Below are positions 44,771 through 54,595 of a stretch of 64,000 nucleotides of DNA, one piece after another; the stretch's first letter is position 1; every line of letters starts with the position of its first letter. The notes below the pieces were generated by a model that saw only the letters and a list, made by a program, of their open reading frames with translations, did not search any database and was not told the DNA's origin. This stretch comes from Trichormus variabilis 0441 (GTDB lineage Bacteria > Cyanobacteriota > Cyanobacteriia > Cyanobacteriales > Nostocaceae). The DNA lies in contig NZ_CP047242.1 of NCBI RefSeq assembly GCF_009856605.1, positions 5,646,501 to 5,710,500 on the forward strand, read 5' to 3'. The position numbers and the translations under genes were made by a program.

Positions 44771-47278
44771 GTGTCCCAGGAATTTCACATTTCTGTAACC
44801 CCAGTAGGGCAGAATGACTACTTGGTGCGGACGGAAGAAGTCGCGCCTGGGGTACCTTTGGCAGAAGAACTGGTGACATGGCCTGTAGCTGATTGGTTGG
44901 CGGCGGCTGGGCATTTGATGAATGACCCATTGAAATCAGTTTTGCAGGGAGATGCGTTTCTTTCTATGGGGCGGGAAAGTGCGATCGCCCGCAACTCTGT
45001 TAATTTAGTAGCATTAGGTCAACAATTATATAACGCACTGTTTCAAGGTACTCTCAGAGATAGCTTGATTACAGCCCAAGGTATTGCTCAAAACCACCAA
45101 CAAGTACTACGTTTACGGTTGGGTCTCAAGGATACTAGGTTAGCACGTCTGCCGTGGGAAGTGATGCACGCAGGCGATCGCCCCCTAGCCACAGGCCCTT
45201 ATATTGCTTTCTCTCGCTACCAAAGTGGTATTTCCCCAACTTCCCGTGTACCTTCAGCCAACAGACTCAAGCTACCAGAAGATGGGGTTGTGAGAGTTTT
45301 AATGATCCTTGCATCACCCACAGATCAAGCGAGTTTGGATCTGCTGAAACAAGAATCTATTCGACTGCAAGCGGAACTACATCGTCAGCTACCGAGATCA
45401 ATTGAAGGTGGTAATTATCTCCCAGAAATTGATCTCACCCTACTCAACCAGCCAGGGAGGGAAGAAGTAACCCAGGCTTTAGAACAAGGCAGATATCATG
45501 TTTTACACTACTCCGGTCATAGTAACTTGGGGCCGAATGGTGGGGAAATTTATTTGGTTAGTAGCCGGACTGGCTTAACAGAAACCCTATGTGGCGACGA
45601 TTTAGCGGGTTTGTTGGTTAATAATAATATCCAAATGGCGGTGTTTAACTCCTGTTGGGGTACCTACACCGCTAGCTTTGATAATAGTGGCGACACAGGA
45701 GAACGCAACCTTACAGATAGTTTAGTTAAGCGGGGTATTCAAAGCGTCTTGGCCATGTCGGAACGTATTCCTGATGAAGTGGCGCTGACTCTCACGCAAT
45801 TGTTTTATCGAAACTTGAGTCAAGGATATCCTGTAGATTTATGTGTGAGTCGGGTACGTCAGGGATTAATTTCTGCCTATGGTTCACACCAGCTTTACTG
45901 GGCATTACCAATTTTATATCTCCAACCGGAATTTGACGGTTTCCTTAGCCCCAAACTCTCTGCGGCTACAAGTGTTGGTTCCCTGGATGAATATAGTTCA
46001 TCTTTAGCAGCAAATACCGCATCCACTTACTCTGGTGTGCTGGATGATGGGGAAATGTCTTTACCAATTGAGGATATGATGCCCTCTGGTTTAGTGCATG
46101 ACTCTTCAGGAGTTGACTGGTTAGGGGAAGAAACTTGGGGTGATCTCGTGGATGAGATTGAGTATGATGACCCAAGTTATGCCGAAGATTCGGCTTTTGT
46201 TTCCGATATATTTCGCCAACTAGACCAGCAAATTATAGGGGATGAAGAAACTGAAGTACCTCCAGAAGTTAGACAACCTTTACCAGATAGTCATCTAGAA
46301 CGACCGATTGCAACTGCACCCAGGGAAGATTTCTCCAGAATTGTACCTCCGGCAACTCATCATACTGCTCAAAACCTGAACCAAGACTTAGAAAATTTCC
46401 GCCTCCTGGCATCGAGAAATCGTGTCCGTCGCCAGCGTTGGCAGATTTTCGGGATGATTGGGGTGGGTGCGATCGCCATTATACTGATCTTTAGTTGGTG
46501 GCAAAGTCGCCAGACATCAGTAGTACGCGACATACCCCCCATTCCCACCCCATCTTTACCAGTTGAGACTCAGCCCCCAACGGATTTACGCCAAATGCCT
46601 ACGGGAATGGTGACAGCCATTGCCACAGAAAAATTGAATCAAGGTGATTTGGAACCAGGATTGGCAGCTGTAGAAGAATTACTCAATCGCAACGCACTAC
46701 AACCCGCCCAAACGGCATTACAATTAATTCCTGCCAACCAAGAAAAACAGGCATCAGTTAACTTCCTCAGAGGAAGATTAGCTTGGCAGTCTATCCAAAC
46801 AGGAGATAAAAAATACAGTATTGATGATGCCCGTCGTTATTGGGAAAGAGCGGTGAAAGCTAACCCAAAATCGCTTTCATATATCAATGCTTTAGGATTT
46901 GCCTATTATGCTGAGGGTAATATCAATCGAGCCAATAACTCTTGGTTTCAAGCAATAAGTTTAGGACTTAAACAAGTGAATACTGCTGATGCTGCCGAAG
47001 TTTCCCCTAAAGCAGATGTACCGATTGAGGCTTTACCTGCCTATGCTGGTTTAGCATTGGGGATGTATAAAAATGCCCGTAACCGTAATTTCCCTCCCGA
47101 TAAACAGGCGCAATATATAAATGAAGCCCTCAAATTACGACAAACAGTTTTAGAAAAAGATCCCATCAATTTTCAGCTAGACGAATTGAGCAAAAATTGG
47201 CTATGGACAGAAAATAGTCTCCGAGACTGGCGATCGCTTCTGCAACAAAAAAGCCCCAAGCAAAGTAGGGGAAGATGA
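44771..47278 (+). CDS. hetF: HetF, CHAT-domain protein required for heterocyst differentiation
   Basis: Start GTG at 44771 is preferred: AGGAG lies 5 nt before it and the following SQEFHISVTPVGQNDYLVRT looks conserved; this gives 835 residues. An internal ATG at 44918 would put the catalytic Cys at 246, the number I recall for PCC 7120 HetF, so published numbering may use that start. The CHAT dyad is His250 in HYSGHS and Cys295 in FNSCWG. A transmembrane helix (FGMIGVGAIAIILIFSWW, about 570) is followed by a TPR-like C-terminal part. HetF with PatA controls HetR levels and so heterocyst pattern and cell division. The NsiR1 array upstream and its antisense last copy support both identity and post-transcriptional control. 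Confidence 0.92.
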   Translation: MSQEFHISVTPVGQNDYLVRTEEVAPGVPLAEELVTWPVADWLAAAGHLMNDPLKSVLQGDAFLSMGRESAIARNSVNLVALGQQLYNALFQGTLRDSLITAQGIAQNHQQVLRLRLGLKDTRLARLPWEVMHAGDRPLATGPYIAFSRYQSGISPTSRVPSANRLKLPEDGVVRVLMILASPTDQASLDLLKQESIRLQAELHRQLPRSIEGGNYLPEIDLTLLNQPGREEVTQALEQGRYHVLHYSGHSNLGPNGGEIYLVSSRTGLTETLCGDDLAGLLVNNNIQMAVFNSCWGTYTASFDNSGDTGERNLTDSLVKRGIQSVLAMSERIPDEVALTLTQLFYRNLSQGYPVDLCVSRVRQGLISAYGSHQLYWALPILYLQPEFDGFLSPKLSAATSVGSLDEYSSSLAANTASTYSGVLDDGEMSLPIEDMMPSGLVHDSSGVDWLGEETWGDLVDEIEYDDPSYAEDSAFVSDIFRQLDQQIIGDEETEVPPEVRQPLPDSHLERPIATAPREDFSRIVPPATHHTAQNLNQDLENFRLLASRNRVRRQRWQIFGMIGVGAIAIILIFSWWQSRQTSVVRDIPPIPTPSLPVETQPPTDLRQMPTGMVTAIATEKLNQGDLEPGLAAVEELLNRNALQPAQTALQLIPANQEKQASVNFLRGRLAWQSIQTGDKKYSIDDARRYWERAVKANPKSLSYINALGFAYYAEGNINRANNSWFQAISLGLKQVNTADAAEVSPKADVPIEALPAYAGLALGMYKNARNRNFPPDKQAQYINEALKLRQTVLEKDPINFQLDELSKNWLWTENSLRDWRSLLQQKSPKQSRGR

Positions 47279-47344
47279 GGAAATGGGGAGTAGGGACTAA
47301 CTGACCGAACAAAAAAAGGATACAAGCCCCCGGATTTATCCGTG

Positions 47345-47455
47345 AGGTCTTTAATTTTGAATTTTGAATTTTGAATTTTGAATTTTGAATTGGAGCGTAA
47401 AGCCTGCGGCATAGCTTCGCTTAACGCGTAGCGTCTCGTAGAGAAGCGACTTGAC
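47345..47455. repeat. TTTTGAA heptamers and a palindromic dispersed repeat
   Basis: Five TTTTGAA units (about 47355-47390) are followed by the GCGTAGCGTCTCGTAGAGAAGC sequence family (about 47426-47449), a repeat scattered through Nostocales genomes. They fill the gap after hetF; no gene is seen between 47279 and 47625. Confidence 0.75.
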
Positions 47456-47625
47456 GCATATAAAGATTTTGTGAAGTGCAGGCTAGATAGTCGCTATTGT
47501 GAAAATTTGTAAAAGTACTTTGGGAAAAATAAATATGGGGATACTGCTTTTTTAGTAATTGGCTGAACTGTAATTGTTCGGAGTGAAAAGTAGCAAAAAT
47601 ACTTAAGGCCCAAAGGAACAAAATT

Positions 47626-49002
47626 ATGCTCGCCAGTCAAAGCGTAAAAAATGGTCATGATTTGAGCCTGAGATTAGATTCTACGTTACAAGAATTACCT
47701 GTGTGGGATGTTGAGGTGGAAATTCATCTTCCAGGTAACAAATTGATTAGATGTTTTGAGCATGAGCCTTTATTGCCAGGAGTTATCTTAACTGATCATC
47801 AACAAGTTGTAGGGATGATTTCACGACAGAGTTTTTTTGAGTGTATGAGTCGTCCTTATAGTTTTGGCTTGTTTTCGATGCGCCCGATTGAAAGTCTCTA
47901 CAATTTTCTCAAACCACAGGTTTTTATCTTTCCTGCACATCAGTTAGTTACAGAAGCTACTCAGGAAGCATTGCAGCGATCGCCTAGACTTGTCTATGAA
48001 CCAATTTTAGTGAAAAGTTCATCGGGAAAGTATAAGGTACTTGATTTTCATCAGTTGCTTTTAGCTAACTCCCAAATTCATGCTCTCACCCTAGAAAAAC
48101 TACAACACGTCAAAAAACAATCACGAATAGCTAAGGCAGGATTTCGTGACCTGCAAAATAACTATACTCAACTATTGCAAAATGAGAAAATGGCGGCTTT
48201 AGGTCAGTTAGTCGCGGGTATTGCTCATGAAGTTAATAATCCCATCAACTTTATTGCTGGTAATCTTGTTCACACTATTGACTATACCCAGCAATTACTC
48301 AACCTCATCAATTTATACCAAAATAATTATCCCCATCCTGTGGAGGAAATTGCAACTGCGATCGCTGAAAGTGAACTGGGCTTCATTACCCATGATTTAC
48401 CTAATCTACTAACTTCTATGCGGAGTGGGTGCGATCGGATCGTACAAATTATTCGCTCTTTACGCAATTTCTCTCGTCTGGATGAATCTGATAGAAAATT
48501 GGTGGATATTCATGAAGGTATTGATAGTACTCTGCTAATTTTACAAAGTCGGCTCAAAAACCCAAACATTACTCACCCTATTAACGTTATCAAAGAATAT
48601 GAGAACCTGCCTCTAGTTGATTGCTATGCTGGTTTACTCAATCAAGTATTTATGAATCTTCTCAGCAATGCCATTGATGCTTTAGAAGAATCCACAGTCA
48701 AATATCCGGGAATGGTAACTAAGCCACAAATTATCATTCGGACAGAAATTATAGGTGATCAGCAAGTAGTAATTCGCATTGCTGACAATGGGATAGGAAT
48801 TCCAGAAGAGGCAAAACAGCGATTGTTTGACCCGTTTTTCACTACTAAACCTGTAGGTAAAGGTACTGGCTTAGGGTTATCTATTTGCCATCAGATTATC
48901 GTTGAGAAACATGGTGGACAGATGGATTGTGTATCTAGTTTAGGACAAGGAGCCGAGTTCATTATTAAAATTCCGCTCAAATTTCAAGGAGTCGGCAAAT
49001 GA
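47626..49002 (+). CDS. Sensor histidine kinase
   Basis: This 458-residue protein has an N-terminal region of about 170 residues with CBS-like character ([20 protein letters not shown], then [20 protein letters not shown]), a coiled-coil linker, and a kinase core: H-box [14 protein letters not shown] (phospho-accepting His about 204), N box [11 protein letters not shown]1 DNGIGI and G2 GKGTGLGL. No membrane segment is seen, so it is a soluble sensor. No response regulator gene is adjacent. It follows hetF by 347 bp and may be separately transcribed. Confidence 0.92.
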   Translation: MLASQSVKNGHDLSLRLDSTLQELPVWDVEVEIHLPGNKLIRCFEHEPLLPGVILTDHQQVVGMISRQSFFECMSRPYSFGLFSMRPIESLYNFLKPQVFIFPAHQLVTEATQEALQRSPRLVYEPILVKSSSGKYKVLDFHQLLLANSQIHALTLEKLQHVKKQSRIAKAGFRDLQNNYTQLLQNEKMAALGQLVAGIAHEVNNPINFIAGNLVHTIDYTQQLLNLINLYQNNYPHPVEEIATAIAESELGFITHDLPNLLTSMRSGCDRIVQIIRSLRNFSRLDESDRKLVDIHEGIDSTLLILQSRLKNPNITHPINVIKEYENLPLVDCYAGLLNQVFMNLLSNAIDALEESTVKYPGMVTKPQIIIRTEIIGDQQVVIRIADNGIGIPEEAKQRLFDPFFTTKPVGKGTGLGLSICHQIIVEKHGGQMDCVSSLGQGAEFIIKIPLKFQGVGK

Positions 49003-49086
49003 ATCAATATTTTTATACAAAATACTTGCGTATATTGACTGAATCGTGTCAGGATCAATCTGCATAAACCAATAAATTAATATCTT

Positions 49087-49542
49087 ATGAGCAAAAAATG
49101 GGCATTTAGCCTCATACTGCTGACAACTTTGGGAAATTTAACGTCCTCAGGGAGTGCTAGGGCTAATTTTAATGGCAAGCTGACTGTAGAAATTGATGGG
49201 TTAAAAAACAAACAAGGACAAGTCTGCGTCAGCATATTTACTAGTAGCCAAGGATTCCCCGGCGATCGCAAACGGGTGTTTGATAGGCAGTGTACTCAGA
49301 TTAACGAAACACCCTTGAAACTTACTTTTAACAACTTAAAAGCAGGAACTTACGCTGTAGCTGCTATTCAAGATTTGAATGGTGATGGTACTCTCAATCG
49401 CAATGACTTAGGTATGCCTGTGGAACCCTTTGGGTTTTCCCGTAACCCGGAAGTTCGCACCAGCGCCCCCAAGTTTGGAGATGCGGCTTTTATTTTGGCA
49501 GGCAGCAACACTACTATTCAAGTACAGATGAAAAAGTTATAA
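49087..49542 (+). CDS. Exported DUF2141 protein
   Basis: This 151-residue protein has a signal peptide (MSKKWAFSLILLTTLGNLTS, cleavage near GSARA) and a DUF2141 domain (LTVEIDGLKNKQGQVCVSIF, then YAVAAIQDLNGDGTLNRNDL). DNGDGxLxxNxxG-like spacing resembles a Ca-binding loop. It is periplasmic or extracellular; function is unknown. It lies 84 bp after the histidine kinase. Confidence 0.85.
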   Translation: MSKKWAFSLILLTTLGNLTSSGSARANFNGKLTVEIDGLKNKQGQVCVSIFTSSQGFPGDRKRVFDRQCTQINETPLKLTFNNLKAGTYAVAAIQDLNGDGTLNRNDLGMPVEPFGFSRNPEVRTSAPKFGDAAFILAGSNTTIQVQMKKL

Positions 49543-49579
49543 TTAGCCTCTTATCAGTGACTAAATCCCCATCTTTTTG

Positions 49580-49690
49580 TGAGTCCAAAATGTAGGGTGC
49601 GTCAGTATGAATAATTTCTTGGTACAGCTAGGTTTTTTGCACTGACGCACCCTACTAACCGTCAATTTGGAATAATTTGTTTTTTGGTCT
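49580..49690. repeat. Miniature inverted-repeat element, copy B
   Basis: Perfect 15-bp arms GTAGGGTGCGTCAGT (49592-49606) and ACTGACGCACCCTAC (49641-49655). Read on the minus strand, its outer flanks match copy A at 29.6 kb, but its 34-bp centre matches only when read on the plus strand, so the centre is inverted between copies. Confidence 0.8.
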
Positions 49691-49701
49691 TCCCTAACTT
49701 T

Positions 49702-50871
49702 TTAGCGAGAATCTTCTGGAGTATTGTCTGCTAGGCTTGTTTTATCTACGTTCCGCATTCTATTCATCTGAGTTAGGGCATACCTTGCTGTTGCCTGGAC
49801 TTCAGCATCAGGATCATCTAGGGCATGAGCTAACATCTGACTCATCTGAGCCATCATGTCATAGACGCGGGTCAAATCACGAATGGCGTTTTGTCTGACT
49901 TGTGGGCTTTCGTCCTGCATGGAGACGGCAAAAGCCTTGTTGATTGGTTTGAGTGAACGGACGTTAATTTCTGATAAAGCAGCCAAAATTAAATTACGTT
50001 GTTGTGAATCGGCATCAATCAACATATTAACGAGTGGTTGAATTGCGCGTGAATCGCCCTGCTGTCCTAAATCCCAAATAGCTTTGTGTCGTTTTTTAGG
50101 GTCGGTACTGCGTAAATCTTGAACTAACTCATCAACAATGTTGAGTTTAGCAAGACGGGAAGTTGTTTCAACAGGCATCACTGTTGCGGGGAATGATGCT
50201 GGCGCTGTTTGGGAAACGCTGGCTTGAGCAGTAGTTTCCTGATAATTAGATGTATGTGCTAACTCTTGTAAAACTGGGGCAATGGGATCTTGTTGATTGG
50301 CACTTAAAGCTTTTTGTGGTGCTGTTTTGAGTTGCTTTTGTGGTTTGTTGGGGTCGAACCGCCGTAATAAATATAGGATTGCGCCAATAGTTCCTAAAGT
50401 TCCTAAGCCCAATATTGACCACCAAAGAAAATCTCTAAAGGCTGAATTAGAGTTATTGGTAGTTGTGACGGGAGCTTCAGAAGATGAGGCGACAGCCAGT
50501 TTATTCTGATTATCTATCAAGGCTGTTTGTAAAACCCTTTTAGTGGCTAGATCCGCCACCCCATCAACTCTACTAAACACTTTAGCTTGCTGAAATTTTG
50601 CTACAGCCTGTTTTGTACTGTCACCGTATTTTCCATCAGTAATGCCACTGTAGTATCCTAGCTGCTTTAATTGCATTTGTAGTGTTTGCACATCCGGCCC
50701 TTGACTACCTGGCTTAAGAGCAACTTGCCCAGTCGCTGAAGTGGAACTGACTTGTGCGACTTCTAATTTTTTAGGTGCGAAGTTGGTTGTAGCTGTGCTG
50801 GCTTGAGTTGAGTAAAAACCCACACAAGAAACACAGGTAAGTATGACAATTGAGGGGTAGTTTAGCCTCAT
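49702..50871 (-). CDS. Peptidoglycan-binding / HEAT-repeat membrane protein
   Basis: This 389-residue protein has a signal peptide (about 1-28), a PG_binding_1 domain (VALKPGSQGPDVQTLQMQLK and GITDGKYGDSTKQAVAKFQQ, about 50-112), a transmembrane helix (WWSILGLGTLGTIGAILYLL, about 148-168) and a C-terminal HEAT-like region (VDELVQDLRSTDPKKRHKAI and following, about 240-375). The wall-binding part should be periplasmic and the HEAT part cytoplasmic, linking wall and interior. The combination is seen in cyanobacteria; function is unknown. Confidence 0.85.
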   Translation of the reverse strand: MRLNYPSIVILTCVSCVGFYSTQASTATTNFAPKKLEVAQVSSTSATGQVALKPGSQGPDVQTLQMQLKQLGYYSGITDGKYGDSTKQAVAKFQQAKVFSRVDGVADLATKRVLQTALIDNQNKLAVASSSEAPVTTTNNSNSAFRDFLWWSILGLGTLGTIGAILYLLRRFDPNKPQKQLKTAPQKALSANQQDPIAPVLQELAHTSNYQETTAQASVSQTAPASFPATVMPVETTSRLAKLNIVDELVQDLRSTDPKKRHKAIWDLGQQGDSRAIQPLVNMLIDADSQQRNLILAALSEINVRSLKPINKAFAVSMQDESPQVRQNAIRDLTRVYDMMAQMSQMLAHALDDPDAEVQATARYALTQMNRMRNVDKTSLADNTPEDSR

Positions 50872-51288
50872 ATTAAAAGTTAGAGCCTGAATGTGTTTTT
50901 AAAGTTATCGGGAAATTGATAACCTAAATCTATGTAAGTACTAATTTTTATTTTGACGCAAAAATCTAACCTTAGTTGCTAGTAATATACCTTATTTTGT
51001 CTAATTATTTTATTTTTTCTTCTGATTCAGGTAATCTCAAAACTCAGATTCTTGCGACTGTACTGGCTCTGCACACTCAGGGATTGATTATAGGACTTAC
51101 GCACTCAGATTTTCTGTTGAGACCGGGTGTAAGGGTTTCAAACATTGATGGATAAGCCTTGATGATTTTTTATTGGCAAGTGTCTTATACCAATTCTCTC
51201 TGAAGTTGCGCCAAATAAATGATGTACAGACTTTGCGTGCAACGTCTCTACAGTACAGAATAAAGTGCATCTTTATCAAGAAACGGTA
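50872..51288. other. Intergenic region, no gene seen
   Basis: This 417-bp stretch is upstream of the peptidoglycan-binding gene and after the transporter gene. It holds only short unsupported frames. The promoter for the 49702-50871 gene should be near 50880-50990. Confidence 0.3.
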
Positions 51289-52359
51289 TTAGGGTAGAGT
51301 TTCTGGCTCAGATTCTCTGACTTTTACAGCTAAGGGGTTGAGCTTTTTCGTAGTTGCTTCTGCGAGCATTGGTTGGGATTTTGCAGATATTTCTTCCATG
51401 ACAGACTTTTTGTTTTGTCCTGCCAGGTTATCACGCTGATTTATGAGGTAGATGCTGATTAAAGTGAGGAATACTCCTACCCATTGCAAGGTAGAGAGAA
51501 CTTCTGAAAGTAAGAGATGACCGAATAACAGAGCAAATATGGGAGTAAGGAAGGTGAGGGAACTGAGACTGGTAAGACTACCACTAGAAGCGAAGTAGAA
51601 AAATAATCCGTAGGCGATCGCACTGCCAAAGACGGTAGCATAAGCTAAAGCTAGCCATTCCGAACCTACCAGATTTTCCCATTGTTGAGATTCTACGACT
51701 GCGGAAATTCCCCACAATGGCAAACCACCGATAATCATGTGCCAGCCTGTAGCCGTTACAGGGTCTACATACCGCGTCACAAATCTAATTAACACCGTTC
51801 CTACGGCCATTGACAACGCCGCCAACAACATTAACCATTCACCACTGGCAAACAGGTTTTGCCAGTTGCCAATCGTCACCTCTGCACCTGTACCTAGTAA
51901 ACTGAAAATCCACTCATCAGGTAAGCCAATTAAACTAATTCCTGTGACTCCCAGACCTAATCCCAGCCATCCCCATAAACCAATCCGTTCTTGAAATAGC
52001 CACAACGACAGCAACGCCACCGCTAAAGGTTGGGAGTCAATCATGACTGAACCTAACCCCGCACTGGTACGGACTAACCCCTCAGCTAAGAACCCTTGAA
52101 ATAAGGTTCCATCCACTAGCCCAAATAAGGCAATCCACAACCACCCTTGCCAACTATTAGGCTGGGGTCTACCTGACAGTGCGGCGGCAATTAAAATTAA
52201 CACTCCCGCCGGTAGCAGCCGCACTCCCGCCATGAAAAACGGTGTGGTGTGGGGTATGACTCCTTTCATTGCTACCATTGCCGTCCCCCATAGGAAAAAT
52301 GGCGCAATTAACAGTAGAGGGGCTATGGGAAATTTGGATGCACTGAGTTTCAGTTGCAT
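51289..52359 (-). CDS. EamA/DMT-family transporter
   Basis: This 356-residue protein has ten hydrophobic segments in two EamA halves (PLLLIAPFFLWGTAMVAMKG at the start and YATVFGSAIAYGLFFYFASS in the second half) and a hydrophilic C-terminal tail. DMT exporters of this type carry amino acids or metabolites across the inner membrane; the substrate is unknown. It is monocistronic. Confidence 0.92.
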   Translation of the reverse strand: MQLKLSASKFPIAPLLLIAPFFLWGTAMVAMKGVIPHTTPFFMAGVRLLPAGVLILIAAALSGRPQPNSWQGWLWIALFGLVDGTLFQGFLAEGLVRTSAGLGSVMIDSQPLAVALLSLWLFQERIGLWGWLGLGLGVTGISLIGLPDEWIFSLLGTGAEVTIGNWQNLFASGEWLMLLAALSMAVGTVLIRFVTRYVDPVTATGWHMIIGGLPLWGISAVVESQQWENLVGSEWLALAYATVFGSAIAYGLFFYFASSGSLTSLSSLTFLTPIFALLFGHLLLSEVLSTLQWVGVFLTLISIYLINQRDNLAGQNKKSVMEEISAKSQPMLAEATTKKLNPLAVKVRESEPETLP

Positions 52360-52563
52360 GGTGTTGGTGATGCCTTTGGTTTACGGGTGCAGAGATTACT
52401 TTAACCAATTCTACCCAATTGTGTCTTTTTGTGAAGGAAATAATACTTAGGGGCTTTGGTCATGGGTAACGGGTAATTGGTAATTGGGAGAAGATTTTTA
52501 GCTATTACCTATGACCAGTTACCTATTATCACTCCTGAATTGATCACCAGCAACGTAGATTGT

Positions 52564-54216
52564 TTAGGAGAAATTAGGAAGTAGATTTTTTTCTAAATGG
52601 GTGAGTAATTTCACGCCAAATTCTGCTTCAAAGACTGCTTTTTTGTAGTCTAAACTCCATAGTTCTAAAGCGCAATCGTCATCGGGTCGAGATGGATAGA
52701 TGAGTAAGTTAAACTGCTGGAAGTGGTGATAATAATCACATTTGATTTGAGCGATCGCCCCAATTTGTCGCCTATCTAATGCTACTGCCAATCTTAACAG
52801 CGCACTTAATTGGCTCACGATTTGCCGATGCTCTTTACTCAATAGGTTTCGGTAATTTTCATGCTTTTTCTTGGGCGGTGATTTGCGGTGATAACGGGCT
52901 AAATTGGCAATGATTTCGATCTCGGTTTCGTTGTAACCGAGTAGTTCACTATTGCGAATGAGATAGTAGGAATGTTTGTGGTGGGATGAATGGCTGACAT
53001 GATGGCCGCAGTTGTGTAAAATTGCTGCCGCCCAAAGTAATCGCCGTTCGTTGCTGCCCCAGTGGTGTAGTAGTCCTTGGGTTTGGTCAAATAAACTCAG
53101 GGCAAATGTGGCTACGCGATCGCTATACTCTAAGTTAACTTGATACTTGCTGGCCTGTTTGAGGACACTACGCTGGCGAATCGAACTTTGAAACCGCAAT
53201 CTGTCTTCAATTAAGCCGTGGCTTAACATCCAGTCAACAATTACCCCTTCCCGTAATGCGCGACCACAAGCGGTTAATGACTCCACACCCAACAGGGTCA
53301 TAGCTTCTTGCAAGATGACAGCGCCGGCGAGTATGACTTCAGAACGCTTTTCAGGCATTCCAGGGATAGCGGCTCTTTCGGCATTTGTCATTCTCCGCAG
53401 GCGATTTACCCACTCTCGCAAGTCTTTGAGGGTGAATTGATAGCCATTGAGGGTAGAAGGGACTGTACCCGTTTTTTCCCGCGCATGAATCATGGCAATG
53501 GTTTCAATTGTGCCGGAAGTGCCAATTAAACGGGGAGATTCGCCAGGATTCAGGTTAGCTAGCACTTCTTCCACAGAACGTTCTAACATCCCCCTGGCGT
53601 AGGCTTGCAGGTATTGAAACTCGATATTGCTGATGGGGTCTGTGGTGATTAACTCGCTCGTGAGTCGTACAGCACCAACTTTTGTGCTGGTGAGGGTGCG
53701 AGGTTCTTGAGTGTCGCCTAAAATCAATTCTGTAGAACCACCACCAATATCAATAATCAGGTGCGGTTGGTTATGAAATTCCATCCCCGACAAAACACCC
53801 AGGTAAATGCGTCGTGCTTCTTCTTGCCCAGAAATCAAGTCAACGCTTAAACCCAATTCTGTTTCGATCTGGTGTAAAAAATCTTTACCATTGGGAGCTT
53901 CTCGCACTGCACTAGTCGCTACAGCAATTAATGCTTCCGCGTTAGCAGTTTTAGCTGCTTCTTGAAAGCGCTTCAACGTAGCAATCGCTTTTGCCATAAC
54001 CTGTGGTTTTAACTCCCCAGTGGTAATATTGCGATCGCCCAGTCGCACTGTTTCTTTTTCTCTGGAAACAATACTAAAAGCTGGTAGTGTCGGGTCAATC
54101 TTTACCACTACCATGTGCAGAGAATTGGTTCCCATGTCAATGGCAGCAATAATCCGGTGTTGCTGAACTGGTTGAGTGTTGACACTCTCCCAGCTAGATG
54201 AAACTAAATTCACCAT
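52564..54216 (-). CDS. ppx: Ppx/GppA exopolyphosphatase
   Basis: This 550-residue protein opens with the ASKHA phosphate-binding motif AAIDMGTNSLHMVVVKI, followed by SAVREAPNG, the second phosphate motif IDIGGGSTELILG and GTSGTIETIAM. The C-terminal part (about 330-540) is an HD-like domain with LHNCGHHVSHSSHHKHSYYL. It degrades polyphosphate or pppGpp in the cytoplasm. Length and domains are usual for cyanobacterial Ppx. It is divergent from ubiA. Confidence 0.93.
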   Translation of the reverse strand: MVNLVSSSWESVNTQPVQQHRIIAAIDMGTNSLHMVVVKIDPTLPAFSIVSREKETVRLGDRNITTGELKPQVMAKAIATLKRFQEAAKTANAEALIAVATSAVREAPNGKDFLHQIETELGLSVDLISGQEEARRIYLGVLSGMEFHNQPHLIIDIGGGSTELILGDTQEPRTLTSTKVGAVRLTSELITTDPISNIEFQYLQAYARGMLERSVEEVLANLNPGESPRLIGTSGTIETIAMIHAREKTGTVPSTLNGYQFTLKDLREWVNRLRRMTNAERAAIPGMPEKRSEVILAGAVILQEAMTLLGVESLTACGRALREGVIVDWMLSHGLIEDRLRFQSSIRQRSVLKQASKYQVNLEYSDRVATFALSLFDQTQGLLHHWGSNERRLLWAAAILHNCGHHVSHSSHHKHSYYLIRNSELLGYNETEIEIIANLARYHRKSPPKKKHENYRNLLSKEHRQIVSQLSALLRLAVALDRRQIGAIAQIKCDYYHHFQQFNLLIYPSRPDDDCALELWSLDYKKAVFEAEFGVKLLTHLEKNLLPNFS

Positions 54217-54595
54217 CTAGTCTTCTCTCTGTATTCAGGATGGATGGTAATGAATGATGTGTCGGGGTAGTTGGCACTGATATTATGTTGCAACACACTT
54301 AATTTTCAGGTTGAGCGTAGTTGGAACTACCTGAACTTAAGTATATTCACCCTGCTACTGACAATTTTCGTGACTATTTAATTAAATTTAGTTAAAGTTG
54401 CCACTGAAGATTATGTCTTTACAAATATCAAATAACGCTATTCTATAGATGTAAAGATGTGTGAAGTAGGGACTGGGGACTGGGGACTAGGGACTGGGAA
54501 GAGTAGAAAGAAACAGGATAGTCATAGGTAATCTACATCGATACCCAATACCCAATCCCCAATACCCAATCCCCCATACCCGATCCCCAATCCCC
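54217..54595. other. Divergent ppx-ubiA intergenic region with STRRs
   Basis: Heptamer runs GGGGACT (about 54469-54500) and CCCAATA/CCCCAAT (about 54543-54595) fill the side next to ubiA, reaching its start codon. No gene is seen. The ubiA ribosome-binding region is made of the repeat, so no Shine-Dalgarno is visible. Confidence 0.5.

Noticed and set aside
51097..51279. 60-codon minus-strand frame
   Set aside because: No ribosome-binding site, no domain, composition like intergenic DNA.
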